Below are positions 1 through 5,025 of a DNA stretch of 5,025 nucleotides, piece after piece. This DNA comes from Desulfobacteraceae bacterium. Its GTDB lineage: Bacteria > Desulfobacterota > Desulfobacteria > Desulfobacterales > Desulfosalsimonadaceae. Both the position numbers and the translations under genes were made by a program. The stretch lies in NCBI GenBank assembly GCA_024636355.1, contig JAGXHH010000199.1, positions 1 through 5,025 on the forward strand, given 5' to 3'. How positions within the stretch are numbered: the first letter of the stretch is position 1; each line of letters begins with the position of its first letter. The notes beneath the pieces are model-generated. The model saw only the letters and a list, made by a program, of their open reading frames with translations. It did no database searches and had not been told where the DNA came from.

Positions 1-420
1 ACGCAGGCGCTGATATCGTCTGTTCGAATTTTCCATATCACTATGCACTTATCAATTCCCCCGGGTTCAGTCAAGCCAATAGATGCCCATGAAATCACGG
101 ATCATCGCTGTTTGCAGACCCTCTCCTCTAAACTAACCTCATGCCCCGCTGCGGCAAGGCATGAAGGGGGCAACGCCGGCTGAATAATCTTGTAATTCGA
201 AGATACAGAAGCTACTTTGATGCGTTCGAACAATCTCACCACCCGACAGTTGGACCCTATTTTTATCCTGGCGCACGCCGGCACCGGGTCGACGTAAAAC
301 ATGCTGCTTGCCGCCGGAGCCAACCGGTCATGACAGCAGGTGATACCGTGATTGCAATGGAAAAAGCGACCGGCTCATAGAACTCGAACAAGCCCTCTGC
401 CCCGGAAGGAAAAATTTTCA
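1..420. other. prmA upstream region, no gene assigned
   Basis: I see no gene I can support here. On the plus strand, frame 1 is open from the window edge to a TGA at 181-183, and another frame is open from about 165 to a TAG just after 370. Neither translation resembles a protein I recognise, and both lack a convincing start and ribosome binding site. The minus-strand frame over 102-323 is rich in Arg, Ser and Ala and looks like chance. No tRNA fold, rho-independent terminator or riboswitch consensus stands out. The stretch may hold the prmA promoter or the tail of an eroded gene, but no clear -35/-10 pair is visible. Confidence 0.4.
404..410 (+). promoter_or_regulatory. ribosome binding site of prmA
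   Basis: GGAAGGA sits 10 bases before the ATG at 421. This decides the start: the frame is open back to an ATG at 352, but the extra 23 residues (beginning MQWKKRPAHR) are basic, match nothing in PrmA, and have no comparable binding site in front of them. Confidence 0.7.
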
Positions 421-1362
421 ATGTTAAAATGGCTGAAAGCAACCGTTGCCTTTGAATCCGCTGATCCGGAAACGACTGCCGCCCTGATCACCGATGTCTT
501 CCAGGGGTTCGGTCTCCAGGGGGTGGTCATCGAATCGCCCGAAACGGAACCCGACCTGGACTGGGCCGAAGACGCCCTTCCGGTTCCGGAAACCTGGGCA
601 GTAATCGCTTTTTTTCCCAAACACTTGCAAGGCAAAGACCATCTCCTGGAATTCGAGGCGCAGATCGCATCACTTCATCCTGCGGATACCTGGAAATTTC
701 ATATCCAATACAGCACCATCGACGAAGAGGACTGGGCCGAATCCTGGAAGGCCCATTTCCATCCAATAAAGGTCACCGACCGGATCGTGGTTAAACCGAC
801 CTGGCAGACGTATGAGCCGGGTCCGGGAGAAATAATTCTTTTGCTCGATCCCGGCATGGCCTTTGGAACCGGCACCCATCCGACCACCGCGTTGTGCATC
901 GGGCTGATCGAAAAATACATGACCCCGGGCTTTCGGGTCTGCGACGTGGGCACCGGCTCCGGGATTCTGATGATGACTGCCGCCAGGCTTGGCGCAAAAA
1001 CCGTTGTCGGCATCGACTCCGATCCGATGGCCGTTGAAGTGGCCGAAGGCAACCTGAAGTTAAACGGCATCGATCCCGCCACCTACACCCTGATTACCGG
1101 CAGCCTGGTAACGGAGGTCACCGGTTCCTACGACCTGGTGGTGGCCAACATCCTTGCCGAAGTCATCCGGGATCTCGTCCCGGAAATCAGCCCGCGGCTT
1201 TCACCGGATGGTTGGTTTATCGCCTCGGGAATCATTGTAAAAAAACAGGATCTGGTGATCCGGGCCTTGCGGGATCACGGTTTTGACGTCTGCGAAGTGG
1301 CGGAACAGGAAGGCTGGGTGGCAATCGTGGCACAAAAAGCACCAGCGAACCAATGTCGTTAA
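421..1362 (+). CDS. prmA: ribosomal protein L11 methyltransferase PrmA
   Basis: This 313-residue cytoplasmic enzyme transfers methyl groups from S-adenosylmethionine to amino groups of ribosomal protein L11. An N-terminal L11-recognition domain (about residues 1-95) is followed by a linker carrying EEDWAESWK (102-110). The class I methyltransferase domain shows FGTGTHPTT (148-156, the PrmA signature loop), DVGTGSGIL (175-183, SAM motif I), GIDSDP (197-202, acidic residue for the SAM ribose) and NILAEVI (243-249, the motif IV region). The length is close to family norm. The recognisable PrmA sequence ends near WVAIVAQK (299-306); the last seven residues lie where the downstream methylase remnant abuts, so the native C-terminus may have been altered slightly. 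The start at 421 is chosen from the GGAAGGA site and the loss of similarity upstream. It is probably not in an operon with the following remnants. The family assignment is secure. Confidence 0.95.
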   Translation: MLKWLKATVAFESADPETTAALITDVFQGFGLQGVVIESPETEPDLDWAEDALPVPETWAVIAFFPKHLQGKDHLLEFEAQIASLHPADTWKFHIQYSTIDEEDWAESWKAHFHPIKVTDRIVVKPTWQTYEPGPGEIILLLDPGMAFGTGTHPTTALCIGLIEKYMTPGFRVCDVGTGSGILMMTAARLGAKTVVGIDSDPMAVEVAEGNLKLNGIDPATYTLITGSLVTEVTGSYDLVVANILAEVIRDLVPEISPRLSPDGWFIASGIIVKKQDLVIRALRDHGFDVCEVAEQEGWVAIVAQKAPANQCR

Positions 1363-1773
1363 CTTGGCAGCGAAACTGCGCCCTTCGCACCGATTCGCTC
1401 GCCGTCAGGCCTTGGTGGAAATCGACGTGCGCTGGCATCCAAGGCCCTGGGGCTGACTCTGGAAGAACTCAAAACCATTTACCGGGTCCAGCTTCTGGTG
1501 ATGCGGCAGTAAGAATCCGATACCTGGTATGACCAAAACAGCCGCATTGTCTTTACCTGCGACAAGGGATTGGTCGGAGTCGGCTTCTCCCGGGCCGAAT
1601 GGAATGAAATCAGGGAGATGACATCCGGCACGGTGGATCGCACCATCATCGACGACACCCTCCCCGGCGGCCCAAAGGAACGCAAGCATCACTTCCGCGA
1701 TGAAGAGTTTATGATACCGGTATGGACGGAATTTGAAAGAAGAGCCCGGGAACAGGAAGGAAAGGCACAATAG
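1361..1773 (+). pseudogene. C-terminal remnant of a large Eco57I-like DNA methylase/restriction protein
   Basis: Only a C-terminal scrap survives, spread over two frames. The first frame (from about 1361) reads LRPSHRFARRQALVEIDV up to about 1428. Similarity then jumps to the frame of 1429, reading ALASKALGLTLEELKTIYRV, which is a net +2 shift consistent with a duplicated GC in GTGCGCTGG. At 1510-1512 a TAA replaces what should be a Tyr codon between VMRQ and ESDTWYD. The frame then runs through DKGLVGVGF, MTSGTVDRTIIDDTLPGGP and a charged tail to TAG at 1771-1773. From memory, the IYRVQ..VMRQYE.DTWYD...R.VFT and DDTLPGGP strings occur at the C-terminus of very large Eco57I-type N6-adenine methylase/restriction proteins. 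The catalytic NPPY region would lie far upstream and is absent. The frame break and internal stop are seen directly; the family name is recalled and should be checked by search. The remnant begins exactly at the prmA stop codon. Confidence 0.65.
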
Positions 1774-1796
1774 CGCCTGTCCGTCCTTTTCGCTTT

Positions 1797-1836
1797 TGGT
1801 TGACAAAAAATTCAAAAATATTATATTTGTCAACCA
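1797..1836 (+). promoter_or_regulatory. promoter inside an 11-bp inverted repeat (probable autoregulatory operator)
   Basis: TGGTTGACAAA (1797-1807) and TTTGTCAACCA (1826-1836) are perfect reverse complements separated by 18 bases. The left arm contains a consensus -35 TTGACA (1800-1805). TATATT (1822-1827) follows at 16 bp as a -10 and overlaps the right arm. Expected transcription would begin near 1834, leaving a leader of under 20 bases that carries AGGA (1842-1845) six bases before the ATG at 1852. Bound protein would cover both promoter elements. The obvious candidate is the XRE protein encoded immediately downstream, as is usual for antitoxin autoregulation; that link is inferred. The intervening A/T-rich spacer contrasts with the surrounding sequence. 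It does not look like a terminator, because the arms are too far apart and the right arm is not followed by a T run. Confidence 0.75.
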
Positions 1837-1851
1837 TAGAGAGGAAACATT

Positions 1852-2904
1852 ATGATTACCCAATTCGGCGAACGGTTGAATTCCGCACGGAAAATGGCCG
1901 GCATGAGCATGGAGGCCCTTGCGGAAAAAGCCGGGTCCATCGTCACCAAGCAGGCCATCAGCAAATATGAGAAAGGGCAGATCCAGCCCGGCAGCCAGGT
2001 CCTGCTGGCCCTGGCCCGCGCCCTCGGCGTAAAGGCGGATTATTTCTTCCGCGCCTCGAATGTGGCCATAGCGGGCATTGAATTTCGAAAACACTCCCGG
2101 CTGGGCAGGAAGGAAGAAGACCGGATCAAATACCGGACTATCGATTTTATCCAGAAGTATCTCGAGATCGAAGAAATTCTCAATAACGCTTCCGCATTTA
2201 AAAACCCGGTCGCAAACAACATTATCAAAAGCCACGAGGATATCGAGCGCGCCGCCAAAGAAATCCGGGATAAATGGCAGTTGGGCAATGGCCCCATCCC
2301 CCACCTGATCGAACTCCTGGAAGACAACGGGTTTAAAATCTATGAAGTGGCGTCCGACAAATACTTTGACGGGCTTTCCGGGTTCGTCGAAAACATGAAA
2401 ATCCCGGTCATATCGATTTTCAAGGATGCCGACCCGGTCCGCAAGCGCTTCACCATCGCCCATGAACTCGGACATCTGCTCCTTGATTTTTCGGAAGTCA
2501 ACGACCTGCCTTCCGAAAAACTCTGCCATGCATTTGCCGGCGCCCTGCTGCTTCCCCGGGATGTCATGATGAACGAACTGGGCCGGCACCGCAGCAAAAT
2601 TACCGAGTGGGAATTAAAAAAGCTCAAAGGCATCTACTGCATGTCCATGCAGGCGATTATGGCAAGGGCTTTTCATCTGGGCATTATTTCCGAAAACACT
2701 TATCGGACGTTCAACATATATGTAACCAAGCACGGGTGGCGAAAATCAGAGCCCGGAACCTACGAAGGCGGGGAAAAGGCAAACCGGTTTAAACAACTGG
2801 TCCTTCATGCGGCAGCCGAGCAGATCATCAGTTTCAACAAAGCATCTGAATTACTCGATATGCCGCTTTCCGACTTTGAAGAACGAATCCGGATCGTCTC
2901 ATGA
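1852..2904 (+). CDS. XRE-family regulator fused to ImmA/IrrE metallopeptidase (antitoxin-type)
   Basis: This 350-residue cytoplasmic protein has two clear domains. Residues 4-66 form an XRE/Cro-type helix-turn-helix (FGERLNSARKMAGMSMEALAEKAG, with TKQAISKYEKG as the recognition helix region at 32-42). About residues 130-290 form an ImmA/IrrE (COG2856-type) zinc peptidase, with RFTIAHELGHLLLD around the HELGH at 204-208 and SEKLCHAFAGALLLP at 221-235. E222 is in place as the third zinc ligand, although the usual AN of the ExxANxFA motif is CH here. Relatives cleave repressors or antitoxins (ImmA, IrrE/PprI) or act as antitoxins beside a toxin. The start is set by AGGA six bases upstream and by the promoter/operator at 1797-1836. 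The stop overlaps the ATG of the PIN gene by 4 bp (ATGA at 2901-2904), indicating translational coupling. The frame is intact with no obvious decay, unlike everything around it on this strand. Domain calls are firm; the substrate and DNA target are unknown. Confidence 0.9.
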   Translation: MITQFGERLNSARKMAGMSMEALAEKAGSIVTKQAISKYEKGQIQPGSQVLLALARALGVKADYFFRASNVAIAGIEFRKHSRLGRKEEDRIKYRTIDFIQKYLEIEEILNNASAFKNPVANNIIKSHEDIERAAKEIRDKWQLGNGPIPHLIELLEDNGFKIYEVASDKYFDGLSGFVENMKIPVISIFKDADPVRKRFTIAHELGHLLLDFSEVNDLPSEKLCHAFAGALLLPRDVMMNELGRHRSKITEWELKKLKGIYCMSMQAIMARAFHLGIISENTYRTFNIYVTKHGWRKSEPGTYEGGEKANRFKQLVLHAAAEQIISFNKASELLDMPLSDFEERIRIVS

Positions 2905-3311
2905 TCGTTCTTGTAAATGATGCCAGCATCCTGATCGATCTTTTAAAGGCAGACCTGATTGAACCGTTTTTTCAACTCGATTGCGAATTTCATGTCACCG
3001 ATTTTGCCGCCGGGGAAGTACAGGAGGAAAATGCAGATCAACTCGAGGCATTTGTTCAGGACGAAAGACTGATAAAAAAGGCATTCGACTTTGAAGCGCT
3101 TCTGGAAATCCAGCGCCTGGAAACAGCATACAAGGCGCTGATGAATTGCGCAATATTATTGAGCTTCTTTATCCCGTTCAACTCAAATCAGATCACCTCA
3201 TTTCAGCCAAACCGGTTGACACGGAGGAATTCGAGACGGGTAAGCTGCATCTTTACCGGGTTGCTAAGCGGGAAGGTAAAGCCGCATGAATCCGAAAGAA
3301 AACTTCGATGA
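2901..3311 (+). pseudogene. truncated PIN-domain toxin, fused out of frame to downstream debris
   Basis: The first ~80 residues look like the N-terminal half of a small PIN-domain RNase of the type paired with XRE-ImmA proteins: VNDASILIDLLKADLI (5-20) with the conserved acidic D7, then HVTDFAAGEV (31-40) with E39. A full protein should be roughly 150-160 residues and carry a third and fourth acidic residue in the second half (the D of an ADCS-like and a TGD-like motif). Neither is present. After QRLETAYKAL (71-80, ending at base 3140) the frame gives a hydrophobic then basic nonsense tail to residue 136, while a different frame of the same DNA encodes a nucleotidyltransferase C-terminus. The break therefore looks like a deletion joining two genes. 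The ATGA overlap with the upstream regulator is preserved. The chimeric 136-residue product could be made but should lack nuclease activity. The PIN assignment is by motif, moderately sure. Confidence 0.75.
3140..3289 (+). pseudogene. C-terminal fragment of a MNT-type nucleotidyltransferase
   Basis: Reading from GAT at 3140, in a frame different from the PIN gene, the DNA gives DELRNIIELLYPVQLKSDHL, then ISAKPVDTEEFETGKLHLYR and VAKREGKAA, ending at TGA 3287-3289. This resembles the C-terminal 50 residues of minimal nucleotidyltransferases (DNA polymerase beta-like MNT proteins), where the pattern YDxxIS..PV...EFE.G...LYR..R.EG is typical. The catalytic GSxxxG and DxD motifs lie in the missing N-terminal part. 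Two things support the call: the sequence pattern and the gene that follows. A HEPN reading frame starts in the stop codon (ATGA, 3286-3289), which is the classic MNT/HEPN toxin-antitoxin arrangement. No start codon or ribosome binding site belongs to this fragment; translation would reach it only by frameshift from the PIN frame. Confidence 0.65.
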
Positions 3312-3491
3312 AATTCAGGCCAATCTTGAAGGGGCGGAACATGCGTTGAAAGCGGCTGAAAAATTACTTTTTGATGATTACTTCGATTTTGCCGCATCCC
3401 GGGCTTATTATGCGGCTTTTTAGCAGCAACGGCCCACCTGTTAATGCAAGAAATTGAATTTAAAAAGCATAGTGGTGTCATCGCTGCAATG
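3286..3491 (+). pseudogene. frameshifted and 3'-truncated HEPN-domain protein (MNT partner)
   Basis: From ATG 3286 the frame reads MNPKENFDEIQANLEGAEHA, then DYFDFAASRAYYAAF, and stops at TAG 3421-3423 after 45 codons. Shifting by one base at the TTTTTA run (about 3417-3422) restores the family pattern: Y, then AATAHLLMQEIEFKKHSGVI, AAM, to about 3491. That equals one missing base, since a codon such as TAT or TAC is expected before GCAGCA. DYDFAASRAYYAAFYAA...FKKHSGVI is the hallmark of HEPN proteins coupled to MNT. A full protein would be roughly 120-130 residues and include the R-x4-6-H RNase motif in its second half. Similarity instead ends abruptly near 3491, 14 bases before the stop codon of the convergent gene. 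It is therefore broken twice and should be inactive. A sequencing error could explain the single base, but not the truncation. Confidence 0.75.
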
Positions 3492-3505
3492 ATGGTATTC
3501 CTACG

Positions 3506-4654
3506 TTACCAAATGCCGGCGTTCTCCAAGCGCCGAATCAGTGCCTTACGCCGCATGTGCCCGGCCATGAATTGTTCAAGCTCCTGCCGGAACATCTTTC
3601 GGCTTTCATGAGCCGCATATGCTTCGGAAAGATCGACCAGGGCACTGCAGGCCTCATCATAGGCCAAACCGGATCCCCGTTCTACTGTTTCTTGAATCGC
3701 CTTCCAAGCCTTGGTAAAATCTGTGGCCAGAGTTTTCAGATACGCCTCCCGGGCCTTCCGGCGATTGATCGCACGCTCCTTTTCTTCGCGTTTTTCTCTT
3801 TCCATCCGGATTTTTTCAGCCGCTCCGGCATTTTTCAGAATTTCTCCGACCGTGCGCCGGGAAATATCACCATGATCACCATGCAAGCCACGCAGCCATT
3901 TCGCAAATCGGCTTTTCAGCGCCCGTTCGGCCTGCTGGCTTTTTCCGTCCAGAAGCTGCTTCAACAGATCCTTCACCTCGTCCCGGGGTAATTCATCGAC
4001 CCAATCTTCTATCTCCTTTTCGGATACACTTTCCTCCGGGCCGGCCGGGCTGCCCATGCCGGCCCCGGCGAGCAGGTCCGGGTCCACTTCCAGAAATTCC
4101 GCCAGTGCCTTCTGGGCCGGCGTCAAGTTGCCCAGTCCGCTTATGGAAAGGGGTTCGAATTCGTCGTCATCGATATCCTCCTTGGTCACAGCCGCCAGCC
4201 ATCCGATATACAGACTTCTGAGATCGCCTCGGAGAAGCTCGTCCCGTACCGGGGTCAGCCTCGCCATCCAACCCCGGCCATTCTCCGTGACAAATCGATC
4301 ATAGTCGTCTGGTTCTTCCCCCAGGCTCCAGGTGATGATCCAATGCGTTTTCGTAGCCGTGAAATCAAGGAAATATCGATCGGCCATTGCATCGGCCGTT
4401 TCTTCCGACAATGTCTCGATGGGCACGCGAAGCATGAAAACGGCCGCCCCCCAATTGGCAAAATAGACATGGGCATCGAAAAAGTGTGCCATCAATTTTT
4501 CCGGATCACCCTTGAAATCGCCAAAGTTGTAATGATTGGTAAAACTGACGGGTGTAATATCGGCCCGGGTGGAAAGCGCACGCATGCTTTCCATTTCTTT
4601 TGATGTGAGGGGCCGGTCCATGGCAAGAAATTCATAATACTGGTATTCACTCAT
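3506..4654 (-). CDS. conserved protein of unknown function (MSEYQYYEF family)
   Basis: This is an intact 382-residue, probably cytoplasmic protein with no signal peptide or membrane segment. It begins MSEYQYYEFLAMDRPLTSKE, a start I recall from a widespread family annotated only as hypothetical. Visible regions are an N-terminal conserved part with TRADITPVSFTNHYNFGDFK (29-48), HFFDAHVYFANWGAAVFMLR (57-76) and GWLAAV (151-156). A linker with GLGNLTPAQKALAEFLEVDPDLL follows at 173-195, then an acidic stretch (206-235). A strongly charged helix, likely coiled coil (281-302, KIRMEREKREEKER), precedes a helical C-terminus ending RRLENAGIW. The charged C-terminal half suggests a protein or nucleic-acid contact, which is inference. 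The start at 4654 has TAAGG eight bases upstream. The frame stays open to an ATG at 4807, but that 51-residue extension is low-complexity and shares nothing with the family. The gene lies downstream of the deacetylase on the same strand with a gap of about 156 bases and converges on the HEPN remnant. I do not know its function. Confidence 0.85.
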   Translation of the reverse strand: MSEYQYYEFLAMDRPLTSKEMESMRALSTRADITPVSFTNHYNFGDFKGDPEKLMAHFFDAHVYFANWGAAVFMLRVPIETLSEETADAMADRYFLDFTATKTHWIITWSLGEEPDDYDRFVTENGRGWMARLTPVRDELLRGDLRSLYIGWLAAVTKEDIDDDEFEPLSISGLGNLTPAQKALAEFLEVDPDLLAGAGMGSPAGPEESVSEKEIEDWVDELPRDEVKDLLKQLLDGKSQQAERALKSRFAKWLRGLHGDHGDISRRTVGEILKNAGAAEKIRMEREKREEKERAINRRKAREAYLKTLATDFTKAWKAIQETVERGSGLAYDEACSALVDLSEAYAAHESRKMFRQELEQFMAGHMRRKALIRRLENAGIW

Positions 4655-4662
4655 TCGGCTTG

Positions 4663-4667
4663 CCTTA
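4663..4667 (-). promoter_or_regulatory. ribosome binding site that sets the start of the 3506-4654 gene
   Basis: On the minus strand TAAGG lies eight bases before the ATG at 4654. No comparable site precedes the in-frame ATG at 4807, which falls only three bases past the deacetylase stop codon. Confidence 0.5.
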
Positions 4668-4810
4668 TCTGTACGGCATTTTAAGGTTACGATAAAAATT
4701 CCGGATTCTCGGTGGGAGTCCATTGGTTTGACGAATTGGGGGTAATTTCTATGATTTCTTCGGAGGAACGCCTGGGCAATGGTTCTTTGGGCATGCTTTA
4801 CAAACATTGC

Positions 4811-5007
4811 TCAGGAGTCAATTACCCGCACCAGCTGCGATGCCGGAATGAACTGCACCCGGTGTTTGTATTCCGGCAGCATTTCGGCAAGCACATCGTA
4901 GGTCAGCTGGTGGGGATGGCCGATACCTAAAGCCTGCCCGTTTTTTTCAGCAATGCGAATGAGCTCCCGGAGCTGTTTTTTTATGGCTGAAGCGGTGACC
5001 ACATGGT
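4811..5007 (-). CDS. divergent polysaccharide deacetylase (YibQ-like), 3' end only
   Basis: Only the last ~65 codons are present, because the gene enters from the contig edge. The fragment reads HVVTASAIKKQLRELIRIAE, then KNGQALGIGHPHQLTYDVLA, then EMLPEYKHRVQFIPASQLVRVIDS and a TGA (4811-4813). The order IKKQLREL..A.K.G.A.GIGHPH..T...L..MLPE....V...PAS.LV is characteristic of the C-terminal end of the divergent polysaccharide deacetylase family (PF04748). The GIGHPH histidines are part of the expected metal/active-site region of this NodB-like fold. Family members are usually exported and probably act on cell-envelope glycans; the signal peptide and the first catalytic motifs would lie beyond the edge. 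A GTG at 5002 could be mistaken for a start, but the coding frame continues upstream of it. The first codon spans base 5008, which belongs to the adapter, so the sequence should be trusted only up to 5007. Confidence 0.85.
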
Positions 5008-5025
5008 CTGTCTCTTATACACATC
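5008..5025. other. Tn5 mosaic-end / Nextera adapter (sequencing artefact)
   Basis: CTGTCTCTTATACACATC matches 18 of the 19 bases of the reverse complement of the hyperactive Tn5 mosaic end used in tagmentation libraries. It lies flush with the contig end, inside the coding frame of the deacetylase. It is library sequence left untrimmed in the assembly, not a genomic transposon end. Confidence 0.95.

Noticed and set aside
20..32. GTTCGAATT resembling a tRNA T-loop
   Set aside because: The flanking bases do not pair as a T-stem and no acceptor, D or anticodon arms can be placed around it.
11..40. TGATAT...ATATCA inverted repeat
   Set aside because: The arms are six bases with a long loop and no attached gene or T run, which is within chance expectation.
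352..420. Upstream ATG start for prmA
   Set aside because: The extra 23 residues do not resemble PrmA, and a good ribosome binding site precedes the ATG at 421.
1405..2589. 394-codon open frame on the minus strand
   Set aside because: It lies antisense to the XRE-ImmA gene and the methylase remnant, is rich in Phe/Asp/Gly runs typical of a reverse-frame shadow, has no recognisable domain, and would read through the promoter/operator.
4655..4807. 51-residue N-terminal extension of the 3506-4654 gene
   Set aside because: It has no ribosome binding site at 4807 and no family-like sequence; MSEYQYYEF at 4654 is the natural start with TAAGG upstream.
4776..4810. GCAATG...CATTGC inverted repeat after the deacetylase stop as a terminator
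   Set aside because: The arms are only six bases with a 23-base loop and there is no T run on the minus strand, so it is not a credible terminator.
5000..5002. GTG at 5002 as the start of a 63-residue protein
   Set aside because: The frame continues upstream (DHVV...) and the sequence is plainly the C-terminal end of a larger deacetylase cut by the contig edge.
5008..5025. A genuine Tn5/IS50 end
   Set aside because: The match is to the engineered mosaic end, is flush with the contig terminus, and has no transposon sequence following it.

Overview
The window reads as a fragment of a mesophilic Gram-negative bacterial chromosome of moderate G+C. The PrmA and divergent polysaccharide deacetylase sequences, the codon use and the mixture of toxin-antitoxin debris would fit a Desulfobacterota (deltaproteobacterial) genome, but that is an impression from sequence style and not a demonstrated placement. 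The last 18 bases are not genomic: they match the Tn5 mosaic-end (Nextera) adapter, so the right edge is an untrimmed contig end.

Layout. 1-420 holds no gene I can defend. 421-1362 (+) is a complete prmA, the ribosomal protein L11 lysine methyltransferase. From the prmA stop codon to about 3491 (+) lies a block of decaying defence/toxin-antitoxin genes. First comes the C-terminal scrap of what looks like a large Eco57I-like DNA methylase/restriction protein, with one frameshift and one in-frame stop (1361-1773). Next is a strong promoter inside an 11-bp inverted repeat (1797-1836), driving an intact XRE-ImmA/IrrE regulator-protease (1852-2904). This overlaps by 4 bp a PIN-domain toxin gene (from 2901) that keeps only its first ~80 codons. 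The PIN gene then runs directly into the C-terminal end of a MNT-type nucleotidyltransferase (3140-3289), which overlaps by 4 bp a HEPN gene (3286-3491) that is frameshifted and truncated. On the minus strand, 3506-4654 encodes an intact conserved protein of unknown function, and 4811-5007 is the 3' end of a divergent polysaccharide deacetylase, cut by the contig edge.

How it fits together. prmA, the unknown protein and the deacetylase look like resident genes. The plus-strand block between them looks like the eroded remains of at least three defence modules: a restriction/methylase gene, XRE-ImmA/PIN, and MNT/HEPN. In this block only the XRE-ImmA gene, with its own promoter/operator, is still intact. 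The PIN toxin has lost the second half of its fold and the MNT/HEPN pair is reduced to fragments, so the regulator is probably an orphan antitoxin or a co-opted transcription factor. I see no integrase, transposase, CRISPR array, rRNA or tRNA.
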